This document shows, piece after piece, positions 44,115-52,777 of a stretch of DNA of 64,000 nucleotides (the stretch's first letter is position 1; each line of letters begins with the position of its first letter). Source of the stretch: Pseudoalteromonas sp. DL-6. GTDB lineage: Bacteria > Pseudomonadota > Gammaproteobacteria > Enterobacterales > Alteromonadaceae. Made by a program: the position numbers and the translations under genes. The stretch covers positions 2,480,001 through 2,544,000 of the forward strand of contig NZ_CP019770.1 of NCBI RefSeq assembly GCF_004328665.1, read 5' to 3'. The notes under the pieces are model-generated. The model ran no database searches, had not been told where the DNA came from, and worked only from the letters and a program-made list of their open reading frames with translations.

Positions 44115-45782
44115 CTAGTAATCACCTGACCATGCCTTCTCTCCATCAAGACTCCAAGAATTAAGGATGGTTATTTTCTGTGTATCCAGAAGGTGGTAAG
44201 CGGTAATGGTTACTTGGTTATCATGCTCAATTACATTGAGAATTGATGAATACCCTTGTAACCCTAAAGCAAATAACCTTTTCAAGGTATTTTTCGGAGT
44301 CTTGATTGTAAAAGCAATACTCTCCCTATCGCTATTATGGAAAATTGGTAAGTTCTCTAAACTTTCATATATCTTTGCATTAATAACAATTGAAGGGATA
44401 TAGTACGTGCCATCCATAATTGCATTTTTAGTTTTATTTATACTTGATTGAGTAATCGTGGCTTTCAAACTTAAGTATTTATTTGGATTTATTTTTTTTA
44501 GTTTCAACGAATTCAGCCTATGACTCAATTCCTCTGTGGATATTGGTAGTTGCATATCAGGTTTATCGATGTATTGAACTTTTAATGTCTTGCCCTTACG
44601 ACTATTTTTTACAAAAATCCTTGTTCCCTCTCTTTTTAACATCCTCTTTAAAGCTTTTGAACGTATACCAATGATCTCATTACCATATCGATCAATGAGA
44701 CAATCAAAAGCAAATATATTTGAGTTAGGTGATAGAAATAGGGTTTCTTCATCTCCCAGTTGATCTATAGCGTTGAGGTCAATTAAGGCGAAGTCCCGTA
44801 GAAGAGATTTGTGGTTACTTGTAAGATCAACCAATTTGTTGAATACATTAATTGTAGTAATGGTATCAGCAAGAGATCGGTGTGCTTCTGGCTGTTTGAT
44901 ATTAAGCCGTTCGCAAACTTTTTCCAGTCTAGGCCATCTTTCATAATCAAGAACAGATTGACTCCACTTCATTACACAAAATCTTTTTTTAGCTGTTATC
45001 CCAAAAGATTGGAACAGCATTTGGCAGTCAAAATCTACATTAAAGGATATTATCGTTTTTCCTTCTAACAACTCAATTAAGGCCGCTTTCGCTGATTCTA
45101 TAGGCATTCCGTTAGCAATCTGCTCATCAGTTATACCATGAACGGCTCTAGCTTGCGCACTACAGTTAACTTTTGAGCTAATTATTGAGTCAAATACAAC
45201 TCGTTTATCATGCGTGCATATTGATAACTCTATAACTTCATCACCACTCGCGAGACCCGTAGTTTCGGTATCCAACCAAAAACAGCTATTTGCCTTCATT
45301 GCTTCAAGTACTTCATTAATTGAAATTATTTCACCAAGAGCACTGACTGGGTTAGCTTGTTGCGGCATACTACTTCTGGAAAGAGGCTTTACCTCTTCAA
45401 CTACTTCACTAATTGAAGTGCTTTCGCCAAAAGCACTGACTGAGTTAGCTCGTTGCTGCATGCTACTTCTGGTAAGAGGCTTTACCTCTTGAACCGCTTC
45501 ACTTATTGAACTGGTTTCAACACTGGCACTGACTGGAGTAATTGGATGCGATTTAGTTTTTCTAGGCATAAATGGGGTACGGTTTTTATAACACGTCTTA
45601 CATAGTTCAACATTTTTGTTTTCTATAACAGAGTGATACGTTTTTTGACGATGCATATTCAAAGGTAGGCCACACGAACCACATTTGCTAGCGTTAGGCA
45701 TCTTAATTAATGCCCATAGACAAATAGGAAGTCCTATAATTGCCAAAATAATAATGATCTCTTCATTGCCATTCATACTCAT
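44115..45782 (-). CDS. Membrane-anchored DnaQ-like 3'-5' exonuclease with zinc ribbon and internal repeats
   Basis: The 555-residue cargo protein of hotspot HS4 has four parts. (1) A membrane span, EEIIIILAIIGLPICLWALI. (2) A zinc ribbon, CGSCGLPLNMH with CKTC, about residues 34-63. (3) Two and a half copies of a 31-residue repeat (about 80-160). (4) A DEDDh exonuclease domain: FWLDTETTGLASGDEVIELS supplies D-x-E, ISFNVDFDCQMLFQ the second aspartate, and HRSLADTITT the HxxxxD. The last 220 residues are unassigned. Active-site residues are all present. AT-rich codon use differs from the tra genes. The build is unlike replicative epsilon subunits; a role against phage or foreign DNA is possible but unproven. 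Confidence 0.75.
   Translation of the reverse strand: MSMNGNEEIIIILAIIGLPICLWALIKMPNASKCGSCGLPLNMHRQKTYHSVIENKNVELCKTCYKNRTPFMPRKTKSHPITPVSASVETSSISEAVQEVKPLTRSSMQQRANSVSAFGESTSISEVVEEVKPLSRSSMPQQANPVSALGEIISINEVLEAMKANSCFWLDTETTGLASGDEVIELSICTHDKRVVFDSIISSKVNCSAQARAVHGITDEQIANGMPIESAKAALIELLEGKTIISFNVDFDCQMLFQSFGITAKKRFCVMKWSQSVLDYERWPRLEKVCERLNIKQPEAHRSLADTITTINVFNKLVDLTSNHKSLLRDFALIDLNAIDQLGDEETLFLSPNSNIFAFDCLIDRYGNEIIGIRSKALKRMLKREGTRIFVKNSRKGKTLKVQYIDKPDMQLPISTEELSHRLNSLKLKKINPNKYLSLKATITQSSINKTKNAIMDGTYYIPSIVINAKIYESLENLPIFHNSDRESIAFTIKTPKNTLKRLFALGLQGYSSILNVIEHDNQVTITAYHLLDTQKITILNSWSLDGEKAWSGDY
45288..45542 (-). repeat. 93-bp tandem repeat coding for a 31-residue unit
   Basis: Two full copies and one partial copy lie in the exonuclease gene. 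The shared protein pattern is VSAxxExxSISExVxEVKPL followed by xRSSMxQxAN. DNA identity between copies is high enough to suggest recent duplication, and copy number may vary. Confidence 0.7.
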
Positions 45783-46091
45783 CCTTAAACTATGTTGGGT
45801 AGACTACTTTACTCTTATTGAGCATTTTTTATTTTTGAAGTGGCTGAACCGTCTGTCAGCATCCTACATTAGAAAATGTTGGTCAATCAGCTCATACAGG
45901 TTTCGCGAAGAGTGTCTATTCTAAACGGTTTTGGGGCAAAACCGAGTTAGCTGAAGTATGTCCGAGCTGCAATCACAAAGTACAAAAATGGTTACTTTAT
46001 AATGGAAAAACGCATTAAAGTAACCAATATGGGACATTAAACAAAAGCCGTTTGAGTTAAAGTCTAACTCTAACTACCTCTAGTACAACGC
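45783..46091. other. HS4 border region with a decayed reading frame
   Basis: No intact gene is present. A plus-strand frame around 45899-46013 reads RFWGKTELAEVCPSCNHKVQ, then KWLLYNGKTH and a stop. The CPSC pair resembles half of a zinc ribbon from a transposase-like gene, but no family match is certain. CGGTTTTGGGGCAAAACCG (45926-45944) is a perfect hairpin. Confidence 0.35.
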
Positions 46092-49000
46092 TCATTCATT
46101 CCCCGAAATTTCTTCCGTCGCTTCCTGACGCAGTTTCTGGGCATCCATTCCATTTAGCCGTTCAGTGGCTCTGTCTGCGGCACTCTGACGGTTTCCATCC
46201 ACGTTTAGCGTACTTCCTGAGCCAGTGAGTCTTTCCAGATCCAGTGACTGTACTTCGGGTAGGTTGCCTGTTATCGATAAGATACCTATCCATTCATCCA
46301 GATTGACTTGGCTCCAATCCACCTGGTTTAACTGACTCGCGGTCAATCCTTCACAGTTGGGAGATTTCGCACTGCCCCAGCCAAGGCCCAATTGCGGACG
46401 TACTTGTTCCTGAATGATCCGTGAAAGCGGCGAAGTAAAGCAGCAATATGATTGCCGTTTCTCAACACAGGCACCTAAGAACTTAGACTTGCAGTAAGAG
46501 CCTACATAGTGGCAACTCTTCAATACCCGCTTGGCGTTCATCTCAAACTCACTCTGCTCACATTTCCAGATAAGCTGAATGAGGATCATGGTGACTGAGT
46601 AAATCATGTAGGCCGTCATAACCGTACTCAGAACCGCGCCCGCAGCGCCACCCAGCGCAAAGTTACCACCCGAAACGACACCATCGGCTCCAACTGCGCC
46701 ACCAACGTTACTAAACAGTGCCGATTGCGCCCCCGAACCAAAGGTCGTACCTACCCATTCAGCCGTTTTGTTGGTCAACACCTGCATAAAGCCAGTCGCA
46801 GCTTGCTCGGCTCCCGCGCCAGCAGCCGTTGATGGCCCAGCCCCCATGAGAGAGTCCCATGCAGACACAAAAGGCTCTTTGACCGCACTCCAAGTGCTCG
46901 TGATTGGCTCCCTGAGCGTATTCCAGGAACCATAGATTGCCGACGACGGATTCATGGCCATGACTGCCGTATCAAGCTTGTTGACCGCCACTATCATCGT
47001 GATGTAGTCCGATAACGACACGCCACTTGGCTTTTCACAGCAATCTACTATGCCTCCAACGGCTTTTTTGCACTGGCCAGCATTACCTTTAAAGACCGTA
47101 CACTCAACGTTATCTTGACCATCAGCTCCCGTGCATGACATATCATTGGTCATAAACTGCGCCGCATTAAGCATCGCTGCGGCTTCTGCAAAGTTAGCCT
47201 GCTTGATTGACTCTGGCTCTAAACAATCTGTGCCCATGCAGCGAACTGGCCCCTCACAGTTGTATTGAGTTTCCATTCGAGCGTTTTGCACTTCAACGCT
47301 TTGTCCACAGTCATACACCAGACTTTGGATATAGCAGAAGCCTTCATGACCAGCCCCGCCTTCAGTGCATTCGGTTCTGACATACTGGCAGGCCGGGTTT
47401 TGCTCCAGCGCGGAACACGTATTGGTGGTCGTGTTTTGTCCGTTATTAACGATGGTTTGTGTATTACCATTGGCATCTACCCAGCTATCTGAGCTGCCCA
47501 TGTTGAACTCTGGATGAGCAGTCGAAGCATTGTAGGTCGCTCTTGCCCTCCAGCATGAGAGTCCCAGTCCATCAGAGCTCCCACGACTGGTTAAATGAAC
47601 AGGAGACGAAACAACAGCCGGATAAAGACTTCCAAGATTCGTCAACTCGCCACTACCAACCGTTAACCCTTCGATTCGTTTTGTCCCTGTATCCAAACAC
47701 TGCCACTGCACGGCAGTAAACTGATCCGTTTGCATCAAGCATTGGTCTATCCCTGGATCACTTGATTGATGAACAACGTCTTGCTCTAAGTACTTGCCGG
47801 AGAAGGTCAAGGAAGCACTCAGTTTCGCAGGAGCCAAGCACTTCTGAACTTCTCGGCTGCAAGTATCGAAATCGACTTTGTTCCAGCCGGATTCACATCT
47901 GGAACGAGTGACTTCCTGAGGTTCATGCCACGAAATAATCGACCCATTAACTACCCTACACAACGAGCCAACCAAGGTTCCTTTTGGACAGGTCATTTCA
48001 GGGTATTTAATGGACGCTTTCGTCTCAGTGACCGTTTCCTTATTGCCCGTCAGTGAGAGTGTCGTTTTCCAACCATTTGCCTTGGATGGCGACTCGGTGA
48101 TTTTTATCTCAGTATTTTGATTATCAAAAATTCTCAGTATCGCGTTCCCAGTTTGCATAGTACTGCTGTGCTGTGGAACAAAGCTGAGCGTTTCAGAGCT
48201 AAAGCAACCACGCTCAATAGACCAGCTTTGTTGATGGGTTTCAGCGGATACACGTCGCTCTAACTGACACTGAGTAAGCGTGCTGATCTTCTCGCACACC
48301 TGGTAATCCGGTACATGCTTGGTTTCAGTAAATGGCGTAATCGTCTGAGTAGGCTCACAGGCCTCAAAACTACTTGGCATAAGGTTGGATACCACACACT
48401 TTGGATCGCTGGTTTGCAATCCACAGTCATAGGTATCGGTAAAACGAATGCATTCACCTTTATCATTGGTCTCGGCACATTCTGACGACATGAATCCACA
48501 GGAAGGATTCGCTTCAAGCACTTGGCAGGCCTGATTTTCAATCCCCTTATAGCTTTCATCATCCACACTGACTTGTACACGCCGACACAAAGGCGATATG
48601 CCAGCCACAGGGCTAGGGGCAAAGTAGGATTCACAAACTGAAACACCATTGACCACCGTACATCCGTTGGTTGAAGAAGGCTGATCCGTGCATTGAATGC
48701 TGTAGTCTGAAAACTTCGTCGGGATATCCGCTGCTTGTTCGATACAGGATTGTGGCGACCAACTATCATTCATCACTACCTTGGTTGGATCAAAGCGCAC
48801 CTTGATGCGTGCATACCCCTCACCACTACCCGTAACCGATACGCGAATTTTTACCGGCACTTCTAAACCGGGTTCTACCGCTTTTAGCCTGGCAGTGAGA
48901 TCGGTATTTGGATTGCGCTCCCAACTGGTACTGAGCTCGCAGCGACCTGCCGTTTCTGGTGGAAAGTTATTGTTCGGCCCAGACCAGACTTTCTGATCGC

Positions 49001-49784
49001 CAAGCCACACTTGCATGTAGTCATCCCATTTGGCGTATTCAAGAACGGCTGAGGTAATCGCATCGGGGTTCACGACTTTGAGTGTGATGGCCTGTTCAAA
49101 CACTTTACAACGGCCACTCCAGTAGTTGTCGCCAATTCGTCCAATCCAAACTTCAAGACATCCCTCACCACAAGAGCGAAGGTTCATTGGTCCTGAAACA
49201 TGCTCAATAATGCCTGCCGTGTAATCGTGAGTAATCGTGCAGCTGTTAACCGCTGTATTGAGCCTGTCGCATTGCTGGTAATTTGGGCTACCTTCACCTT
49301 GAGACTCACAGCCTGGGAAGCTTTGTGTTAATAGATTTGGGTCAGTTTGAACCGCATCGGTTAATGCCCAAAGCGGATCATTGACCATATCTGGCCGCGA
49401 CCTGTCTTTGATTTGCTGTAGCGAACGAAACGCTTCACCCGTAGCGCCACTTTCGGATGCCATGCTCTCTTGGCGCTGCGTCCCCAATTGATTCATGCTG
49501 GTATCAGAGCCATAAACGCCCGTTAAGACATCCAATGAGCCCTGATCCATACCAGGGAAAAGCTCTTGCAAGTTAATGGACTCATTACCACTGCCATTCG
49601 GCACCGACAATGTATTGCCATTGAGTGCGGGCATCGTCCAGTTTTGCAGCAATTGCTTACCTTCCTGTTGTCCGCTTAGACCGGATTGGCGCTGCACATC
49701 AGCGGCCACACCATGTAAGGGCAAGCACGCCATAGTGATAGATAAAATACCCGCTAACACTCGGGTAAAAAATGTTGGTTTCAT
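46092..49784 (-). CDS. traN: TraN, outer-membrane mating-pair stabilisation protein
   Basis: TraN is a large cysteine-rich outer-membrane protein that stabilises donor-recipient contacts. It has 1230 residues, about twice the F plasmid protein and in line with SXT/IncC types. A signal peptide (MKPTFFTRVLAGILSITMAC, then LPLHGVAA) is followed by many cysteine pairs (CESQGEGSPNYQQCD, CEVFEQ-type, CGFMSSECAE). Towards the C-terminus is a hydrophobic stretch (AAGAVLSTVMTAYMIYSVTM) and the TraN-typical CHYVGSYCKSKFLGACVEKR. GGGAGG precedes the ATG. It is the last gene of the dsbC-traC-traW-traU-traN operon, and HS4 lies downstream. Confidence 0.92.
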   Translation of the reverse strand: MKPTFFTRVLAGILSITMACLPLHGVAADVQRQSGLSGQQEGKQLLQNWTMPALNGNTLSVPNGSGNESINLQELFPGMDQGSLDVLTGVYGSDTSMNQLGTQRQESMASESGATGEAFRSLQQIKDRSRPDMVNDPLWALTDAVQTDPNLLTQSFPGCESQGEGSPNYQQCDRLNTAVNSCTITHDYTAGIIEHVSGPMNLRSCGEGCLEVWIGRIGDNYWSGRCKVFEQAITLKVVNPDAITSAVLEYAKWDDYMQVWLGDQKVWSGPNNNFPPETAGRCELSTSWERNPNTDLTARLKAVEPGLEVPVKIRVSVTGSGEGYARIKVRFDPTKVVMNDSWSPQSCIEQAADIPTKFSDYSIQCTDQPSSTNGCTVVNGVSVCESYFAPSPVAGISPLCRRVQVSVDDESYKGIENQACQVLEANPSCGFMSSECAETNDKGECIRFTDTYDCGLQTSDPKCVVSNLMPSSFEACEPTQTITPFTETKHVPDYQVCEKISTLTQCQLERRVSAETHQQSWSIERGCFSSETLSFVPQHSSTMQTGNAILRIFDNQNTEIKITESPSKANGWKTTLSLTGNKETVTETKASIKYPEMTCPKGTLVGSLCRVVNGSIISWHEPQEVTRSRCESGWNKVDFDTCSREVQKCLAPAKLSASLTFSGKYLEQDVVHQSSDPGIDQCLMQTDQFTAVQWQCLDTGTKRIEGLTVGSGELTNLGSLYPAVVSSPVHLTSRGSSDGLGLSCWRARATYNASTAHPEFNMGSSDSWVDANGNTQTIVNNGQNTTTNTCSALEQNPACQYVRTECTEGGAGHEGFCYIQSLVYDCGQSVEVQNARMETQYNCEGPVRCMGTDCLEPESIKQANFAEAAAMLNAAQFMTNDMSCTGADGQDNVECTVFKGNAGQCKKAVGGIVDCCEKPSGVSLSDYITMIVAVNKLDTAVMAMNPSSAIYGSWNTLREPITSTWSAVKEPFVSAWDSLMGAGPSTAAGAGAEQAATGFMQVLTNKTAEWVGTTFGSGAQSALFSNVGGAVGADGVVSGGNFALGGAAGAVLSTVMTAYMIYSVTMILIQLIWKCEQSEFEMNAKRVLKSCHYVGSYCKSKFLGACVEKRQSYCCFTSPLSRIIQEQVRPQLGLGWGSAKSPNCEGLTASQLNQVDWSQVNLDEWIGILSITGNLPEVQSLDLERLTGSGSTLNVDGNRQSAADRATERLNGMDAQKLRQEATEEISGNE

Positions 49785-49786
49785 AG

Positions 49787-50815
49787 TTAACCTCCCGAGT
49801 TACAGCAGTCTTGCCAGCGCCACAAAATGTAGAGTGCATCTTCACCGGCACCTGGGATTGTTCGCCACTCTCCCCATTTCATGGTGCTTTCACCGATGAC
49901 ATGCGCACTTTCAGTTTCCGGCACAGGGAAGAACATACTCATCTTGTATTGGGATTTCGGCAGCATGGGTTCGATAACAGGTCGGCATAGCGCACTGTTC
50001 CCCATTGTTCTCCTAGCAAGACCACGCCTGTGTTGAGCCGCGATTGCACGCGCCGCTAAATGGCTGGTGTTTTCTGCTAATGAGCCGAAGGCTAAGGTGT
50101 GGCCAGATAACGGGTAGAGATGGCCCCAACTGCCAGCACACCAAAACAACTGGTCGATGGGTTTACCAAGCGTTGATGAAGCAGCGTCAGCGGTACAAGC
50201 AGATATAGCCAATGGATTGGCAACGGCAGCCGCTTCAGGCTGAGTAAAAAAGGCCAGTTCATCGTTCAGCCATGTTGGGTCCAATTCCGACAAATACATC
50301 AAGTCAAAGTCCATGTAACCATCGGCATTGCAATTGCCATCCATGAACAAATCGAGCATGACCAAAAGCGGAAAGGCATAATAATGGTAATGGTAGAAAG
50401 CGAGATCACCGGTATCGTATTCACCCTCGCCATGACCACCTTGCAATCGCCTATCACCTAACGGTAAACGAATCCCTCCCAGGGAGGGCGAGCAACCCGG
50501 CGTTCTGACCAGTTCAATCAAACGCGCTGGCTCCCACATGCTGGTAACAATACCTGGCCTTGGCACACCTAAGTTGTCTTCACATAAGCAAAATGACTTG
50601 TTTGATGCGCCGCTTGGGACATTGCCAGGGCCAAGAGGAAGACCGGCAACCCGGATAGGAAAAATGCATGACCAGCAAACATCCGTCAGCAACTTGCCGG
50701 ACAATACCCCCGCGTCTGGGCAGGTCAGTTCGGCTTTTGCAGGAATAGATGCGCTTAGGGCAAACATGACAACGAGAGTCCGCATCAGACGATAAGTATT
50801 ATTGAGCTTTTTCAT
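49787..50815 (-). CDS. traU: TraU, pilus assembly and DNA transfer protein
   Basis: TraU is a periplasmic protein needed for F-type DNA transfer. Start ATG 50815 is placed by AAGGAG seven bases upstream (a TTG at 50821 is less likely). The 342-residue product has a signal peptide (ending SIPAKA), the TraU block DAGVLSGKLLTDVCWSCIFP with its paired cysteines, and cysteine-rich later segments (FWCAGSWGHLYPLSGHT, LWRWQDCCNSGG at the end). The start overlaps traW by 17 bases; traN follows after 2 bases. Confidence 0.93.
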   Translation of the reverse strand: MKKLNNTYRLMRTLVVMFALSASIPAKAELTCPDAGVLSGKLLTDVCWSCIFPIRVAGLPLGPGNVPSGASNKSFCLCEDNLGVPRPGIVTSMWEPARLIELVRTPGCSPSLGGIRLPLGDRRLQGGHGEGEYDTGDLAFYHYHYYAFPLLVMLDLFMDGNCNADGYMDFDLMYLSELDPTWLNDELAFFTQPEAAAVANPLAISACTADAASSTLGKPIDQLFWCAGSWGHLYPLSGHTLAFGSLAENTSHLAARAIAAQHRRGLARRTMGNSALCRPVIEPMLPKSQYKMSMFFPVPETESAHVIGESTMKWGEWRTIPGAGEDALYILWRWQDCCNSGG

Positions 50816-51926
50816 GAACAAGCTCCTTTGCTGGAATTTCTTCTATTTCAAACGCGAGTCCCTTTGCTTGAACAAACGATGGGGTGACTTGTAAATCAAA
50901 GCGCTGCTTTAGCGAGGCATTGAGAAGGTAAACCGGGCTATCCAATGTCTTTTCGAGCGCATTGAGGCTATTCCAACCTTGAGTACGGTCGAGCTGCGTG
51001 GTGATAAGCGTAATGCGGCGCAGTGTCCTATCTTGGCCCTCAAGCCAATGTGCAACTGCGTCCACTTCTTCAGCGTTCGACGCATTAAACACCACAAGCT
51101 GCTGAGTAAATGGCAAGGCTTTTAGCGGGTTAATACGCGTTCCTGCTGGGATCAATGTTCGACCATTGGCATCCAATAGTGGCCGCTGCATGACGATGGT
51201 TGGATCAACCGTTCTTATCCGATACTGCGTGGCTTTGGGTAAATCTGTAAATGTTTGGCGAGACCAGAAACGCTCAATGGCTTTTTTCTTTAACGCGCCC
51301 AGGTCAATCGACTGTAAACGCTGCATCGCCACTTGCATCAAATCCGGTTCTAAAATGGAATGAATCGGACCGCGTTGATCCAATGAACCGGTATTGCCAG
51401 TTTCAATTTGGCGCTGCAACCAGTCCTTGCTGTAAACCCCTAGTACACTTGCAGTCACCTTGTCATCTTCTATGCGGAAAATGGCAGGCACGCTAGTCAC
51501 CCGCCAGTGCACAAAGCCTTTCGGATCGATTCGAACCTGAGGAACAGGATCAAGCCCCGTCATCAGCGTATGCCAATCACGGATAGCCGCCCCCAAGGTC
51601 TTTCCTTCAGGAATTCCCCGAAACAACACAATAGCGCCGGTAGCACTGGCCTCTTTAAATAGCTGCTTCAGCGACGAATCCCCCAGTGAGGACGACGCAA
51701 ATATCAACCATTCATCGTTGTGTTTGAGCGACGCAGGTTGTTCAATCGGTGAAAAAGGCTCGATAAATTCAGATGAACCATCCACAGCAATTTGTAAAAT
51801 GCTGCGGCTCATTTCGACGATCTTTTTGTCTTCGTCAGACAACAGAAAAGGCTCTTGTGCCCAGGACACTTGAACCCAAGACAATGGAGCAACCAACAAA
51901 AATAAGAGACATAGTCTTTGCATCAT
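50799..51926 (-). CDS. traW: TrbC-TraW fusion, pilus assembly protein
   Basis: In the F plasmid, TrbC and TraW are separate periplasmic proteins that interact in pilus assembly. Here a single 375-residue protein carries both. After a signal peptide (MMQRLCLLFLLVAPLSWVQV, then SWAQ), residues about 60-180 are TrbC-like (DSSLKQLFKEASATGAIVLF, VHWRVTSVPAIFRI). Residues about 190-350 are TraW-like (FWSRQTFTDLPKATQYRIRT, LIPAGTRINPLKALPF). The fusion is typical of SXT/R391 and IncC transfer systems. It is 7 bases after trhF. Confidence 0.88.
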   Translation of the reverse strand: MMQRLCLLFLLVAPLSWVQVSWAQEPFLLSDEDKKIVEMSRSILQIAVDGSSEFIEPFSPIEQPASLKHNDEWLIFASSSLGDSSLKQLFKEASATGAIVLFRGIPEGKTLGAAIRDWHTLMTGLDPVPQVRIDPKGFVHWRVTSVPAIFRIEDDKVTASVLGVYSKDWLQRQIETGNTGSLDQRGPIHSILEPDLMQVAMQRLQSIDLGALKKKAIERFWSRQTFTDLPKATQYRIRTVDPTIVMQRPLLDANGRTLIPAGTRINPLKALPFTQQLVVFNASNAEEVDAVAHWLEGQDRTLRRITLITTQLDRTQGWNSLNALEKTLDSPVYLLNASLKQRFDLQVTPSFVQAKGLAFEIEEIPAKELVHEKAQ

Positions 51927-51933
51927 CTACCTC

Positions 51934-52446
51934 CTACCAAAGCGGCCAAGCGCGACCGACAATCTGCTCGCGCTTAACGGCATTCCAATAGCGGGAGTCG
52001 AAACTCGTTGCAGCCTCACCGGAAAACCAATATTCGTTTTCTTGCAGCGTCAATGAGCGGCTAAATTGTGATTCCGCCACACCAAGACGCTGGGCTAATG
52101 CCATGCCGGTAGAGACTTCAGCACCGTTCACCAGCACATGCTCAGGCGTCACATTGACTTCATTCCCAGGCATCCCTGTTAGGCGTTTAAGCATCCGAGT
52201 ACCGTCGTTATATAACGGAGCGAGTCCTTTTGAGTGGAAGGCATACAAACCATCCTTAACGGGCTCTTTATTCCATAGGTCAATCAGATACACTGTGGTA
52301 TCAGGCAGGCAGCGCTCTTGCTGGGTATCAATACCTATTCGGTAGCGCATCATGGCATAAGTGCCTACCAAGGCCATGATTAACGCAAGAATGGTCAGCC
52401 GGATGAGATATGGCCGCCAAGGCATTCTTTTACGGAGTAACTGCAT
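51934..52446 (-). CDS. trhF: TrhF/TraF-type S26 signal peptidase
   Basis: A 170-residue S26-family peptidase is thought to process the pilin or other exported Tra proteins in conjugative systems with TraF of the RP4/R27 kind. One N-terminal span (LTILALIMALVGTYAMMRY) is followed by periplasmic GMPGNEVNVTPEHVLVNGAE (the lysine of the dyad is not obvious in this block) and the C-terminal box NEYWFSGEAATSFDSRYWNA. The expected serine block near RCLPDTTVYLID is divergent. AGGAGG precedes the ATG. It overlaps the trbI-like gene by 17 bases. Confidence 0.75.
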   Translation of the reverse strand: MQLLRKRMPWRPYLIRLTILALIMALVGTYAMMRYRIGIDTQQERCLPDTTVYLIDLWNKEPVKDGLYAFHSKGLAPLYNDGTRMLKRLTGMPGNEVNVTPEHVLVNGAEVSTGMALAQRLGVAESQFSRSLTLQENEYWFSGEAATSFDSRYWNAVKREQIVGRAWPLW

Positions 52447-52777
52447 GAGACACCTCCTTTGAGCCTACTGGCACAAATACGGAATCATCAGCACCCACCA
52501 CCGCTTGGGCATCCAGCACGATAAAACCGGCTGCTTTTAGCTTTTCAATTTGCTGATTGGTCTGAAGCAACCTGGATTCGATGTCTTGTTCGCTGGCATT
52601 GGGGCCCAGTGACAACACCGCCTCCCCAAAATCGACGACTGCAATGGGCGTACTTAACGCCAACTGGCTGTGGATGGGTTCGAGTATTTTCATTAAGAGC
52701 CAGCTGGTCATTAAACCGCTACCAGCAATAGACAAAGTAATAGAGGCCATAAATGGCCAAAGCGTGGTCTTATTCAT
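52430..52777 (-). CDS. TrbI-like small inner-membrane transfer protein
   Basis: The 115-residue protein has one N-terminal membrane span (LWPFMASITLSIAGSGLMTS) and a periplasmic domain (IAVVDFGEAVLSLGPNAS, then SRLLQTNQQIEKLKAAGFIV, LDAQAVVGADDSVFVPVG). The span plus 'LD-xx-AV' end is like F-type TrbI. AAGGAG precedes the ATG, which overlaps the traC stop by 8 bases. It lies between traC and trhF, the usual place for TrbI-type proteins. Confidence 0.65.
   Translation of the reverse strand: MNKTTLWPFMASITLSIAGSGLMTSWLLMKILEPIHSQLALSTPIAVVDFGEAVLSLGPNASEQDIESRLLQTNQQIEKLKAAGFIVLDAQAVVGADDSVFVPVGSKEVSHAVTP

Noticed and set aside
45920..46013. Zinc-ribbon transposase tail in the HS4 border
   Set aside because: Only one CPSC pair and a short frame are seen, too little to name a family; kept as a low-confidence region only.
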